Positions 43,926-54,216 are shown, counted from the first letter of the stretch. The stretch is 64,000 nt of DNA from Opitutaceae bacterium EW11 (GCA_003054665.1 QAYY01000001.1:423501-487500), one strand, 5' to 3'. Numbers and translations are program-made. Notes: generated from the letters alone by a model not told the origin.

Positions 43926-44369
43926 CTACGGCTTCGTCGGCGGCGCTTCGTTCAGGATAAGCCAGTAGAGCCCCAGTTGATTCAGGGCGCTGCAGAACTG
44001 CTCAAAGTCCACCGGCTTTCGGATGTAGCTGTTGGCCCCGAGGTCGTAGCTCTTGATGATGTCCTGCTCCTCCTTCGAGGTGGTCAGGATCACGACGGGC
44101 TGCCGCCGGAGCCTCGGGTCGGCCCGGACCTGGCGCAGCACCTCCATGCCGTCCATCTTCGGCAGCTTGAGATCGAGCAGCACCACCGCCGGGAGGGTCT
44201 TCGGGTGCTCCGCGTTCGGCTCCGCCGCCTCGCGGAGGTAAGCCAGCGCCGACACACCATCACCCACGACCACGAGTTCGTTCATGATGTTGTTTCGGCG
44301 GAAGGCGCGCCGGGCCAGCCGCACGTCGTCTTCGCTGTCTTCTACGAGGAGGATGGGTTTTGTGTTCAT
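43926..44369 (-). CDS. Rcp1-like single-domain response regulator
   Basis: A 147-residue receiver domain: LVEDSEDD (Asp11, Asp14/15), phosphoacceptor Asp66 in VVLLDLKLPKMDG, switch Thr in ILTTSKEE and Lys118 in YIRKPVDF. The long loop between strand 2 and strand 3 (EAAEPNAEHPKTL) and the LKLPKMDG motif are typical of phytochrome-type regulators (Rcp1 family), which dimerise and have no output domain. Its ATG overlaps the stop of the propeller kinase gene (ATGA), so it is co-translated with its likely kinase. Confidence 0.93.
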   Translation of the reverse strand: MNTKPILLVEDSEDDVRLARRAFRRNNIMNELVVVGDGVSALAYLREAAEPNAEHPKTLPAVVLLDLKLPKMDGMEVLRQVRADPRLRRQPVVILTTSKEEQDIIKSYDLGANSYIRKPVDFEQFCSALNQLGLYWLILNEAPPTKP

Positions 44370-47300
44370 GAGAGGCTTTGGGTTGGATCTGGAAGGGTGA
44401 AATAGAAGGTGGCGCCGGCGTCCGGGCGGCTCTCCGCCGACACATGGCCGCCGTGCCGGTGGATGATGCGCTGCACGGTCGCGAGTCCGATGCCCGTGCC
44501 CGGAAATTCGGCCGAGGTGTGAAATCGCTGGAACGCGCCGAACAGCTTCTGCGCATAGGTCATGTCGAAACCCGCGCCGTTATCCCGGACGAAAAAACTG
44601 CGCGTTCCGTCGCGTTCGACCGCTCCGAACTCGATTCGCGAAATCGCGCGTTTGCCGGAAAACTTGGCCGCGTTTCCCAGCAGATTCTGGAAGGCGACGT
44701 GGAGCAGCCTCGCGTCGCCGTTCGCCACCAGTCCCGGCTGGATGGCAAATTCCATCCGCTGCTCGGGATTGGCGTCCTTCAGCTCCTCCGCGACTTTTTC
44801 AGCAAGCTCGCTGAGATTGACGGGGCCGCGCTGCAGTTCGTCTCGGGAGACGCGCGCGAGATTGAGCAGGTCGTCGATCAGCTGCCCCATCCGCTGGCTC
44901 GCTCCGCGGATGCGCATGAGACTGTCCCGGCCCTCCTCGTCGAGCCTGTCGGCGTAGTCCTCGAGCAACACCCGGCTGAATCCATCCATGCTGCGCAGCG
45001 GTGCGCGCAGATCGTGCGATACGGAATAGCTGAACGACTCCAGCTCCTTCAGCGCCGTCGCGAGCTGCGAGGTGCGGTTCGCGACGCGCACTTCCAATTG
45101 CTGATTGAGCTCCCGAAGCTCCTGGGCCGCGCGGGCCCGTTCCTCGGCCCGCTCGCGCTCGGTCGCCAATTCGCGCTGGCGCTGCGCCTCGCGCGCCCGG
45201 GCCGACGAAACCGCCCAGCCCACCGCCGTCGTCGTTCCGAGCAGCAGCAGGAGCGCGCCGCCCCGGAACCAGTTTGTCCTCCACCACGGCGGGACCACCT
45301 CCAGATCGAGCGACACGCCGGAGCGGTTCCAGACGCCGTCGTTGTTGGCCGCCTGCACACGGAGCCGATAGCGGCCCGGGTCGAGATTCGTGAAGGTCGT
45401 GCGATGCTCCGGGCCGAGGTCGCGCCATTCGCTGTCGAATCCCTCCAGCTTCAGACGATAGCGGGTTCGCGCGCTCGACCGATAGCTCAGGGCCGCGAAA
45501 TCGAATCCAATAACCGAATACTTCCAGGGAATCGCCAGGCGGTCTGTTTCGGAAATGCTGCGGCGCAGCGGCGATCCGCCCGCCGCAGGTGTCACCGCGC
45601 GATTGAAGACCTCGAGGCTGGTGAGCACGACGGGAGGAGGCTTGGAGTCGACGGGCAGCGCCCGGGGATTGAACCGGACAAAGCCTTGAGTGCTGCCAAA
45701 GAGAAAATCGCCGTCCTTGAGCCGCAATCGCGCGTGGGGATTGAACTGGCTCCCGGGCAGGCCGTTGCTCTCGTCGAACACCTTCACCTGGCGCGAGTGC
45801 GGCTCGAAACGGACCAAGCCGCGATTTGATCCGATCCACAGGGCGCCCTCGTCGTCCTGGAGGATCCCGCGCAGGACATCGCTCGGAAGTCCGTCTCGCA
45901 TGCGGAAGTTCTCGCACGTTTCCGTCGCGGGATCGAGACGGTTGAGTCCCCCACCTTCCGTGGTGGCCCAGATCGCGCGGTCCCGGTCTTCCAGCAGATC
46001 GAAGATCCAATAGTTGTTCAGCGTTCCCGGTTCGCCCGGCTTGGTTTGAAAACGACGCCACGACTGGGTCGCCGAATCGAACCGGGCCAGACCTTTGGCC
46101 GTGCCGATCCAGAGCGCGCCGGCGCGGTCGACGTACAGCGCGGAAACGATATCGTCGTTGATCGAACGGGGGTCCCGCGGATCGTGCCGAAAATGCTCAA
46201 AGCCGTCCGTCTCGGGGTCGTAGCGTTCGACGCCGCCCCCGATGGTTCCGATCCAGAGCCGGCCCTCGCCGTCCTCCGCAATCGACCAGACGTGGGAATC
46301 GCTCAGGGAGGTCGGGTCGCCCGGGCGCGGCAAGTAGCGGCGAAAGGTGCCGGTCTCCGGATCGAAGCGGTTCAAGCCGCCGGCCCAGGTGCCCACCCAC
46401 AAGACGCCCCGACGATCCCGGTACAGCGCCACGGCCGCCTTGGCGCCGAGACTGCCGGGATCGTGAGGCGAGTAGTTGTAGCTCGTCCAGCGCCCGGTTT
46501 CAGCCGACCAGTGGTTCAGCCCGCCGTTGTCCGTGCCCACCCACAGGCCCCCGGACGGCTCCTCGAGAAACGAAAGCACCTGATCGTCCGACATCGTGTT
46601 GGGGACACCGGGCACGGTGACAAAACCCTGGAACGCGGCGGCGGATCGATCGAAGTGGCTGATTCCAGCGGGGAAATGGCCGATCCACAGGTCGCCGGCG
46701 CCGTCCTTGAACAGGGCGCGAACGGCGTCGGAGACCAGCGAGTTTCCCGCGTAGCGAGACCGCCGGTGCTGCGTGAACCTTCGTTTTTCCGGCTCGAAGC
46801 GGAGGAAGCCTCCGCCGTCGGTGCCGATCCAGACGGTGCCGTCGTCGTCCGCGATCAAGGCCGTCACCGTCTGGTTCGGAAGGATCTCGCGATCGTCGCC
46901 AACCAGCGGATACCGCTCGAACCGTTCGCGCGCGGAATCGAGGCGGCAGAGTCCGCCGTCGGTCCCCACCCAGAGGTTTCCCTGACGATCCTCCGCGATG
47001 GCCGAGACGCGGTTGTCCACCAGCGCGTGCGGGTCGTCGGGTTTCGCCCCGTACAGGCGGAACGTTCGCGAACCGGGATCGAGCCGGGCGAGCCCGCTGT
47101 TCCCCGTTCCCACCCAGACGACGCCGCTCCGGTCCCGGAACAGGCAGCGCACCCACGCGTCGCCCGGGACCAGCCGCTCACAGCGCTTCGTTTTCGGATC
47201 GAAAAGGTGGAGTCCGCCGCGGCGCGTTCCGACCCAGAGCGTGCCGTCCGGATTCCGGAGGAGGCATTGCGTCGTGTCGTCGCCCAGCGTCGTCGGGTCC

Positions 47301-47722
47301 GGCTCCCGATGCTGATAGTGGCTGAACCGTTCTGTGTCCCGGTGCCAGAGATCGAGGCCTCCCTCCGTCGCCATCCAGAGATTGCCGTCGCCGTCCTCCT
47401 CGATGCCCAGCACCGCGCCGTTTGCGATGCTCTCCGGATCTCCCGGATCGGGCCGAAACACTCTGAACTCGTGGCCGTCGAAACGCGCCACGCCGTCGGC
47501 AGTCCCAAACCACAGGAAACCGCGGCTGTCCTCCATGCCACAATACACCACGGCGGCGGGCAGTCCGTCGCGCGGGGTGAAACGCTGAAAGTTGAGGTGA
47601 TCGTCGGAAGGAGCGCCGTCGGCGTCCGGACGCGGCGCCGCGCAGGCCAGAGCCAGAACCCACCGGAGCGCCCGCAGAGGGTTCCCTCCCATGCCCGTCG
47701 TGGTTTCAAGATGGGAGGTCAT
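44366..47722 (-). CDS. Membrane sensor kinase with two-component regulator propeller
   Basis: A 1,118-residue kinase from MTSHLETTTGM; the frame extends further, but this start shares one base with the TonB receptor stop (TGATG). After a weak signal segment come two seven-bladed-type propellers made of Reg_prop repeats (many W.GT.GGL..., LWVGTRRGGLHLFD, ALWIGTAKGLARFD), about 45-740; a Y_Y_Y domain (RYRLRVQAANNDGVW) near 790; one transmembrane helix (about 821-838); a coiled coil; HisKA with FSYSVSHDLRAPLRSM (His903); and an ATPase domain (NLLGNAAKFS, DNGAGF, GTGIGLATV). It resembles Bacteroides HTCS proteins but lacks their receiver and AraC parts; the separate regulator downstream replaces them. 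It probably senses a periplasmic glycan or other TonB substrate. Confidence 0.92.
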   Translation of the reverse strand: MTSHLETTTGMGGNPLRALRWVLALACAAPRPDADGAPSDDHLNFQRFTPRDGLPAAVVYCGMEDSRGFLWFGTADGVARFDGHEFRVFRPDPGDPESIANGAVLGIEEDGDGNLWMATEGGLDLWHRDTERFSHYQHREPDPTTLGDDTTQCLLRNPDGTLWVGTRRGGLHLFDPKTKRCERLVPGDAWVRCLFRDRSGVVWVGTGNSGLARLDPGSRTFRLYGAKPDDPHALVDNRVSAIAEDRQGNLWVGTDGGLCRLDSARERFERYPLVGDDREILPNQTVTALIADDDGTVWIGTDGGGFLRFEPEKRRFTQHRRSRYAGNSLVSDAVRALFKDGAGDLWIGHFPAGISHFDRSAAAFQGFVTVPGVPNTMSDDQVLSFLEEPSGGLWVGTDNGGLNHWSAETGRWTSYNYSPHDPGSLGAKAAVALYRDRRGVLWVGTWAGGLNRFDPETGTFRRYLPRPGDPTSLSDSHVWSIAEDGEGRLWIGTIGGGVERYDPETDGFEHFRHDPRDPRSINDDIVSALYVDRAGALWIGTAKGLARFDSATQSWRRFQTKPGEPGTLNNYWIFDLLEDRDRAIWATTEGGGLNRLDPATETCENFRMRDGLPSDVLRGILQDDEGALWIGSNRGLVRFEPHSRQVKVFDESNGLPGSQFNPHARLRLKDGDFLFGSTQGFVRFNPRALPVDSKPPPVVLTSLEVFNRAVTPAAGGSPLRRSISETDRLAIPWKYSVIGFDFAALSYRSSARTRYRLKLEGFDSEWRDLGPEHRTTFTNLDPGRYRLRVQAANNDGVWNRSGVSLDLEVVPPWWRTNWFRGGALLLLLGTTTAVGWAVSSARAREAQRQRELATERERAEERARAAQELRELNQQLEVRVANRTSQLATALKELESFSYSVSHDLRAPLRSMDGFSRVLLEDYADRLDEEGRDSLMRIRGASQRMGQLIDDLLNLARVSRDELQRGPVNLSELAEKVAEELKDANPEQRMEFAIQPGLVANGDARLLHVAFQNLLGNAAKFSGKRAISRIEFGAVERDGTRSFFVRDNGAGFDMTYAQKLFGAFQRFHTSAEFPGTGIGLATVQRIIHRHGGHVSAESRPDAGATFYFTLPDPTQSLS

Positions 47723-50700
47723 CAAAACGTCGTCCCGATTCGGATACTTGCGCTTCGGCCGGGCGCCCACAGAAGCCCGTACCGTTTTTGATCGTCGAGG
47801 AGGTTGTCGATGTTCGCCTGAACGTAGGCGTCGCGCTTCCCGAGCTTGAACTCGTAGTGTGCGAAAACATTCACGGTCCACCGCGCCGGCGTGCTGAGTA
47901 CGATGGCCGTGCCGCTGCTGTCCTTGAGCGCGTCTCCCGCGTGCGTGAAGCCGCTCTCGTATTCCTGGGGTCCCGTGCGGATCGCTCCGCCGCCGATCCG
48001 GAGTCCCTTGGCCCCGAGTTTCGTCAGGCGGTAGCTCGTGAAGAGGCTCCAGGACCATTTCGGGTAGTCCATGCCCTGCGCTCCCGGATAGATGAGCCCC
48101 TTGAACGAGAACGTGGAGGTCCGCGCCTCATCCGAGTACTGCACGTTTTTTCCGTAGAAGCCGGAGAGGCCCCATTGTCCGTTGGGAAACATCCAGGGGG
48201 CCCATCGATCCGCGTTCTGCCCCGGGTAGTCCGGAAACTGCCCGAGCGAGAGGATCTCGTGGTTGTTCTTCTCGAAGCTGAAGAGGATCTGCCAGTCGTC
48301 CGTCGGCGTGACGAGCACCTGCCCGTCCCAGCCGGTGTTGCGGTCTTTCTCGGGCGCGGAAAGCGAGGGATTGTTGGCGAACGAATTCGTGTCCAGGGCG
48401 GCGCTGTTGTAGCCGGTGCCGGCGGGCGCGCTGTTGAAGAACCAGCCCGGCCAGTTGTCGCTGCCCGGATGGGCTTCGCCGGCCGAGCGGCAGTACTGGT
48501 AGACCGCATCCATGTACGCCGCGCCTTCCGGCCGGGACGCGGAGAGCGTGATGTACGCGTTGGTCGGCCCGCCCGCCGCGATCAGACTGGCGAACGCCGC
48601 TTCGCTGATGGCGTTGCCGGAGCGGTCCCAGTAACCGACCGCACCCGCGACTTTCGCCGCCGTCCAGGTGCTCTGGATCGCCTCGCGCTGCGCATTCAGG
48701 CCGTCGGACTGGTAACTCTGCAGCCCGGCGAGGGTGGCGCTCGAACCGGCCGCGCCGGCGGGCACGGAGGAGTATCGAGAGAGGTCGCCCCAATACGCGT
48801 AGTTGTTGTTCCACTGGATCAGCGGCACCGTCGCCCCGGTGTTGTCGGTGTAGGTGTAGCGCAGAGCGGCGTCCGGATTGAGGTCGGTGATGTTGTAGAC
48901 CACCGTCTTTGAAGGATCGAAGCGATGCGTCGCCGTCTGCGGCGCCCACCAGAAGCTGCCGTTCGGCTGGCCCGAGCGGGTGATCCGATAATGCGAGATC
49001 GTGCCGGAGAGACGTCCGCCGAAGAGATCAAACTTGAGGCCGTACTCCTGATTGACCGCCGTGACGGCGTCCATCGGTTTCCCGGTGAGATCGCGGGCGC
49101 CCGAGTAGTTGGGATTCAGTCCCTCGGAGCGCAGCGCGTACAACGAAAGCGCCTTGATCGGCGCGACGCTCACGCCGATCTGGCTGGTCGTGTAGGTTTT
49201 CTGGTCGGGTTCGGAGGAGCTGCTGGCGCCCGAGTCGACCGAGCCGTCCGCATAGTTGTATGCAATATCCTGAGACGAAGCGCCGTTGCGGTCGCGTCGC
49301 ACGCCGCCGAGCACCGTGATCATCCCCTTCAGGAACTTGCCCTCGTAGGCGAGGTAGCCGCCGGTCTCCCTGGCGATCGCCTCGCTCCAATGCCTCGGCT
49401 TCAGCGGAAGCGAGGGGTTTCCGTCGCCCTGGGTGCCGAACCGGAACGGGGTGGAATCCGCGACGCTCTTCCAGTCGTACACCGAGTTGGCGCTGTCGAG
49501 CGTGCGCAGCGCAGTCGTCGTGCGGTCCCTCTCGACGGAAACGCCGAGAAGGAAATTGTGCTTCATCTCCAGCCAGGGACGGCTCTCGAACAGAGGGAGC
49601 TTGTAGCTCAGCTCCGCCCTCCCCTGATGGGCCCGCAACTCCGACTTCGTGTCCGACCAGCTGTACGCCACGATGGAATGCGGGATCGGCGCGGCGGCCC
49701 AGTTCGCATCGGTGTCGCCGCGCAACGCGTCGAGGGGCACGGGGATCAGCGTGCTCCAGAGATTCATCGGCCCGATGTTGTTGCCGATGGAGGCGTTGAC
49801 GTCGCGCGTATCGAAGGTCGCGGACGAGAAGTTGTAGCCGGCGAGAAAATCCAGCCCCCGCGCCAGATGTTGCGTGAGCTTCAGCTCGAGATTTCCCTGG
49901 GTGGATTTCTGAAATGTGTCGGGGCCCGACCAACGCATCGTCCGGAGATGCTCGCCGGGAAACGCCACGAAGCCGGCGTGCTCCTGCCGGCCGTTGTTGC
50001 CCAGGGCATCCGCCCGGGCACGGATGCTCTGGAAGCCGATTCCGGTGTCGCGCGTCCTGCCGAGTTCGGCATCGACCGTGATCTCGGTGTGTTTCCAGGG
50101 ACGCCACGTGACGATGCCCGCCAGCGACGCCTTCCGCGCTCGGTAGTATTCCGTGTAGTCGCCGCTCTGCTGCGCCGCCGCAGTGATCCGGTAGCCCGCA
50201 TGCCCGCCGTCGAAGGGAGCCGTGACGTCGACCGACGCGCGCAACAGATCGTCCGTCCCCGCAACCACCTCGACTGCTTGGGCCGGCTTCGGCAGCGGCG
50301 TCTTCGGCAGGTAATTCACGACGCCGCCGAAATTGCCGATGCCGTAGAGCAGCGCCGCAGGCCCGCGAACCACCTCGATGCGGTCGATGTTCACCGTGTC
50401 CGTCGTCACCTTCCGCCGGAAACCGTCGCGCAGAGAATTCTCCGTCGTGAACCCGCGGATGATCACGACCGTGTCGGACTTGTTCGCGGTCTGCATCTCC
50501 GGGTTATTCACCCCGCCGATATTCTGGTACTGGGAAAAACCGTTGCCTGTGTAGTCGTTCTGCGAACGAAGTTGGATGCCCGAGCTGTACTGCAGCGCCT
50601 GCCGCAGGCTCGTCGCTCCGGTGTCCTTGATGAATTCCGACGTGATCACCTCCACCGCGAGCGGAACGTCCTTGATCGGACTGTCGAGCCGCGTGCCGGA

Positions 50701-50916
50701 CGTCGCGTTGGTGGCCTTGTAGCCCTTGTCTCGACCGGTGGTCACCGCGAACGGGTTCAGGATCACGACACCGTCCTCGTCGCGGTCCGGTTCGTCTGCG
50801 TCCGTCTGTTTTTCCGGACTTCGCGGAGTGTCCTGGGCTGCGACGATTCCCGGCAATCCGGCGACAAGCGCCAGAGAAATCCAGCTTCTGACAACTTTAG
50901 GGTATTGGCTTGTCAT
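47722..50916 (-). CDS. TonB-dependent outer-membrane receptor (siderophore-receptor-like)
   Basis: A 1,064-residue protein with a signal peptide (SWISLALVAGLPGIVAAQ). A TonB-box-like segment (VVILNPFAVTTGRDKGY) is followed by the plug domain (SPIKDVPLAVEVITSEFIKDTGATSLRQAL to VVNYLP, about 75-205), with DRIEVVRGPAALLYG as the typical plug end. The remaining 850 residues form the 22-strand barrel and end in NLLDDQKRYG and a final Phe (RIGTTF). The style is that of siderophore-type receptors expanded in Opitutaceae. It is the first gene of a coupled operon with the propeller kinase, suggesting that substrate binding or import is linked to signalling. The ligand is unknown. Confidence 0.93.
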   Translation of the reverse strand: MTSQYPKVVRSWISLALVAGLPGIVAAQDTPRSPEKQTDADEPDRDEDGVVILNPFAVTTGRDKGYKATNATSGTRLDSPIKDVPLAVEVITSEFIKDTGATSLRQALQYSSGIQLRSQNDYTGNGFSQYQNIGGVNNPEMQTANKSDTVVIIRGFTTENSLRDGFRRKVTTDTVNIDRIEVVRGPAALLYGIGNFGGVVNYLPKTPLPKPAQAVEVVAGTDDLLRASVDVTAPFDGGHAGYRITAAAQQSGDYTEYYRARKASLAGIVTWRPWKHTEITVDAELGRTRDTGIGFQSIRARADALGNNGRQEHAGFVAFPGEHLRTMRWSGPDTFQKSTQGNLELKLTQHLARGLDFLAGYNFSSATFDTRDVNASIGNNIGPMNLWSTLIPVPLDALRGDTDANWAAAPIPHSIVAYSWSDTKSELRAHQGRAELSYKLPLFESRPWLEMKHNFLLGVSVERDRTTTALRTLDSANSVYDWKSVADSTPFRFGTQGDGNPSLPLKPRHWSEAIARETGGYLAYEGKFLKGMITVLGGVRRDRNGASSQDIAYNYADGSVDSGASSSSEPDQKTYTTSQIGVSVAPIKALSLYALRSEGLNPNYSGARDLTGKPMDAVTAVNQEYGLKFDLFGGRLSGTISHYRITRSGQPNGSFWWAPQTATHRFDPSKTVVYNITDLNPDAALRYTYTDNTGATVPLIQWNNNYAYWGDLSRYSSVPAGAAGSSATLAGLQSYQSDGLNAQREAIQSTWTAAKVAGAVGYWDRSGNAISEAAFASLIAAGGPTNAYITLSASRPEGAAYMDAVYQYCRSAGEAHPGSDNWPGWFFNSAPAGTGYNSAALDTNSFANNPSLSAPEKDRNTGWDGQVLVTPTDDWQILFSFEKNNHEILSLGQFPDYPGQNADRWAPWMFPNGQWGLSGFYGKNVQYSDEARTSTFSFKGLIYPGAQGMDYPKWSWSLFTSYRLTKLGAKGLRIGGGAIRTGPQEYESGFTHAGDALKDSSGTAIVLSTPARWTVNVFAHYEFKLGKRDAYVQANIDNLLDDQKRYGLLWAPGRSASIRIGTTF

Positions 50917-51576
50917 ACCTTCTCTGGTGACGGCCTATCCAAAAGGCGCTGCGGGCGGAGAATGTGGGTAAGCATTCACGGGGTGAGCCCAAACGCAGGG
51001 AAAGGGAATAGCGGATAGAGATAACGGCTGCAAGACCTTGCACAGCGAGGTTTGCGAAATTTGTGCGCCCTCGGGGAGTTTTCAGCATTCGCGCCAGCTG
51101 ACTAAGTACCGCTGTTGCCGCCGCATGCGGCGAAGTCGCTCCAGGCAGGACAAAAAACGCGCAGCCCTGCACCATGGTGCCGAAACGGCGCGATGTCCCC
51201 GCGGTGCGTCGGCAGCCTCCGTCGTGTCTGAAAAACGCTGCCGACTGCGCCAGCCGACACCGCCTCTCCGGAACCTCGCAACCGCGATTTGCAGACGCTC
51301 GGGGGCCATCGGAAGCAAAGCGGCGAAGACCCGTATGCATGTTCCGAATACTCCATTTTGATAGGAGAAGTCTGCCTTTTCGCGCAGCCGAAATCGGAGG
51401 TCGGGCGCCGGTTTTCACCCCCGATCGATGGCTGTCAGAAGTGTTAAAAACATCATCGTTCATGCCATTTCTCACCTGGGAACCTCGCTATATGCTGTGC
51501 CGCGTAACGCAGTCCGTCTCCCCCCCCCTACCACACCGACGTACTGAAACTGCCCTAGTCGATTGGAGCACGAACA
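50917..51576. other. 660 bp divergent intergenic region between two TonB receptor genes
   Basis: It holds the promoters of both receptors. The part near 51452-51496 carries the shared promoter element described separately. The stretch 51000-51440 shows GC-rich sequence without a supported gene on either strand. Confidence 0.55.
51452..51496 (+). promoter_or_regulatory. Shared promoter element upstream of the TonB receptor
   Basis: ATCATCGTTCATGCCATT (51452-51469) is followed after 19 bases by the -10-like box TATATGCT (51489-51496), 80 bp before the gene at 51577. The same 18-mer with two changes and the same 19-base spacing occurs at 54695-54739 upstream of the NagB-LmbE gene. A TTAA lies just upstream in both. 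It could be a regulator site overlapping the -35 region. Confidence 0.6.
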
Positions 51577-54216
51577 ATGCACAAGCAGACCTGTCATGAG
51601 CGCGGCTTCCCCGGCCGTCGCATTGCGGGCGCAATGTTAATTGCAGCCCTTTCCGCATCCGCCCAAACGGCACCCGATTCCTCCAGTCCGGAGAAGAAGG
51701 ACGAGGTGATCACGCTGTCGGAATTCACCGTCACCGGTTATCGCGCCAGTCTCGCGAAATCCCTCGAGACGAAACGTGAATCCGCCTCGATCATCGACGT
51801 CATCACGGCGGAAGACGTTGGCAAGTTCCCGGATACCAACATCGCCGAATCGCTTTCCCACCTGACCGGCATCTCCGTCGACCACCAGTTCGGCGAAGGT
51901 GAAAAGGTCAGCATCCTGGGTACGGATCCCGCGCTGAACCGCCTCCTCGTCAACGGCCAGACCATCGCTTCCGGCGACTGGGGTGGCAATCCGACGGACA
52001 CGTCCGGCCGCACGTTCAACTACACGCTGCTCTCGCCGGAGATCATCGGCAGCGTCGAGTTGTACAAGGCCTCCGAGGCCCGCATCGACGAAGGTTCGAT
52101 CGGCGGTACCGTGATCGTGAATACGCGCCGTCCGCTCGACCTCCCGGCGAACACCGTCCGGGCGTCGGCCGGCTACGCGTACAACGACCGCTCCGAAAAG
52201 GGCAACCTGCGCGGCTCCGTCCTCTATAGCTGGAAGTCCAGCGACAAGAAGTTCGGCGCCCTCGCCGCGGTCACGCACGACAAAGAGAACCTCTCCCGCG
52301 CCGGCATCGAATACTGGGGCTTCGGCACGGTGGCCGCCGCTAACAACGCGATGGTGCCGTTCGGCATGAACTCCGCGTACTTCAAGCAGGAGCGTCGCCG
52401 CGACGGCATCCAGGCAGCGCTGCAGTGGAAGCCGATCGATCAGCTCGAGCTGAATCTCACCGGCGTTCACATCAAGGGCGTCTACGACAACTTCAGCCAG
52501 TCGCGCTATGTCGTCCCGGCCTACTGGGGCACGCTCGATTCGTACACGGTGAAGAACGGCTACGTCGTTTCCGGCCACGTCACCGCGAACAACGCGACCG
52601 TCGACGGCGTGACGCTCGTCGGTCCCGCCGCGAATCCGTACGCCGCCAACGGCCAGTACGACACCAACCTTCGCAAGACCACGGTGAAGACGGACGCGAT
52701 CAACCTGCACGGTGATTATCGTCCGGACGACACCTGGCACATCGGCTTCGACGTGGGCCACACCTCGGCCAGCGGCGGCAAGGACCCCGAGTACCTGTTC
52801 TCGCTGATGTTCAACCAGAACTTCAGCTTCGCGTACGACGGTTCGAAGTCCTCGCTGACCTTCGACGATCATGCGGCCGCGACGGATCCCGCAGCCTACC
52901 GCACCCGCAAGACGGGCGACCAGGCAGGCGGCATCGAATACACGAAGACCAAGGACAAGGAAGACTACATCCAGATCGACGCCGATCGTCCGGTCCGCTT
53001 CGGCGCCTTCGACAAGATCCTCTTCGGCACGAAGTACACCGATCACGTCAATCGCCAGGATTCGATCGGCAATCGCATCAACGTGACGGACATCAGGGAC
53101 CTCAGCTCCTTCAGTCCCTCGAACTCCCCCACCGGCCTCTTCGACGGCCTCGGCACCAGCGGCGACACGGCGACCATGGTCGTCCCGACGCAGGATGCGG
53201 TCGTCAAGTACCTGCTCTCCCTCCCGCAGGGCGTGATGGAGGAAAAGAAGGGCCAGGAGTTCTACGTGCGTGAGAAGAACCTCGGCGCCTACGTCCAGGC
53301 CAACTTCTCCAGCACGAACTACCGCGGCAACCTCGGTCTCCGCGTCGCGGATACGACAGAGGAATCGAAGTACTGGAATTACGACGGCAACACCGCCACC
53401 TACACGAAGGTGAAGAAAGACAGCGACTACATGAAGTGGCTGCCGAGCTTCAACTTCACGCTGGATCTCGACAAGGACCTGCTCCTCCGCACCGGCGTCT
53501 CGCAGGTGATCGCCCGCCCGCGCTACAGCGATCTGGCCGGTCACTTCGAGGTGGACAACACCCGCCTCACCGGCGGCGGCGGCAATCCGGACCTCAAGCC
53601 TTACGAGTCGAACAACGTCAACGTCTCGCTCGAGTGGTACCCGAAGAAGTCGAGCCTCTACGCCGTCGAGTTCTTCGCCCGCAACATCAGCAACTACATC
53701 CTCAGCGTCACCGAGGACAAGGTGCTGTTCAACACGGCCACCGGGCAGAACGCCACCTACTCGATCAGCTCTCCGTTCAACGCCGGCACCGCCGTCGTCC
53801 GCGGCGTGGCCCTCACCACCCAGCAGGAACTCGGAGCAGGCTTCGGCATCCAGGCGAACATCACGTTCTCCGACGCCAACACGTCGAACGGCTACAACAT
53901 GCCGTACCTCTCGAAGACCACGTACAACATCATCCCGTACTGGGAGTCGGGACCGTTCGCCGCCCGCGTGAGCTACAGCTGGCGCTCCTCGTTCTTCACC
54001 TCCATCGGCCGCCTGAACTCGCCGCTCTTCGCGGACAGCTACAAGCAGCTCGACGCGTCGTTCTCCTACCAGGTCACGAAGAACATCCAGGTTCAGTTGA
54101 ACGCCACGAACCTCCTCGATTCGACGTACTTCTGGTATTACAAGTACAAATACGCCCCGATGGGCGTGTACAAGAACGGCCGCATGCTGACGGCCAGCGT
54201 CTCGTACAAGTTCTAA
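51577..54216 (+). CDS. TonB-dependent outer-membrane receptor of the amino-sugar locus
   Basis: An 879-residue protein with a signal peptide (RIAGAMLIAALSASAQ). The TonB box region is ITLSEFTVTGYRASLAKSLE. The plug (about 60-190) has SASIIDVITAEDVGKFPDTN, IAESLSHLTGISVD and EGSIGGTVIVNTRRPLDLP, features of the TIGR01782 (Caulobacter-type) receptors, several of which import oligosaccharides such as chitooligosaccharides. The barrel ends NATNLLDSTYFWYY and a final Phe (SVSYKF). A good terminator follows at 54264. The locus behind it encodes GlcNAc catabolism and glycosidases, and its promoter element is shared with the NagB-LmbE gene, so uptake of a GlcNAc-containing glycan is a reasonable inference. 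Confidence 0.93.
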   Translation: MHKQTCHERGFPGRRIAGAMLIAALSASAQTAPDSSSPEKKDEVITLSEFTVTGYRASLAKSLETKRESASIIDVITAEDVGKFPDTNIAESLSHLTGISVDHQFGEGEKVSILGTDPALNRLLVNGQTIASGDWGGNPTDTSGRTFNYTLLSPEIIGSVELYKASEARIDEGSIGGTVIVNTRRPLDLPANTVRASAGYAYNDRSEKGNLRGSVLYSWKSSDKKFGALAAVTHDKENLSRAGIEYWGFGTVAAANNAMVPFGMNSAYFKQERRRDGIQAALQWKPIDQLELNLTGVHIKGVYDNFSQSRYVVPAYWGTLDSYTVKNGYVVSGHVTANNATVDGVTLVGPAANPYAANGQYDTNLRKTTVKTDAINLHGDYRPDDTWHIGFDVGHTSASGGKDPEYLFSLMFNQNFSFAYDGSKSSLTFDDHAAATDPAAYRTRKTGDQAGGIEYTKTKDKEDYIQIDADRPVRFGAFDKILFGTKYTDHVNRQDSIGNRINVTDIRDLSSFSPSNSPTGLFDGLGTSGDTATMVVPTQDAVVKYLLSLPQGVMEEKKGQEFYVREKNLGAYVQANFSSTNYRGNLGLRVADTTEESKYWNYDGNTATYTKVKKDSDYMKWLPSFNFTLDLDKDLLLRTGVSQVIARPRYSDLAGHFEVDNTRLTGGGGNPDLKPYESNNVNVSLEWYPKKSSLYAVEFFARNISNYILSVTEDKVLFNTATGQNATYSISSPFNAGTAVVRGVALTTQQELGAGFGIQANITFSDANTSNGYNMPYLSKTTYNIIPYWESGPFAARVSYSWRSSFFTSIGRLNSPLFADSYKQLDASFSYQVTKNIQVQLNATNLLDSTYFWYYKYKYAPMGVYKNGRMLTASVSYKF

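Noticed and set aside
40817-43960. 1,047-codon plus-strand frame opposite the hybrid kinase
   Set aside because: The composition is that of a reverse-strand shadow; the minus-strand frame has clear receiver, PAS and kinase motifs.
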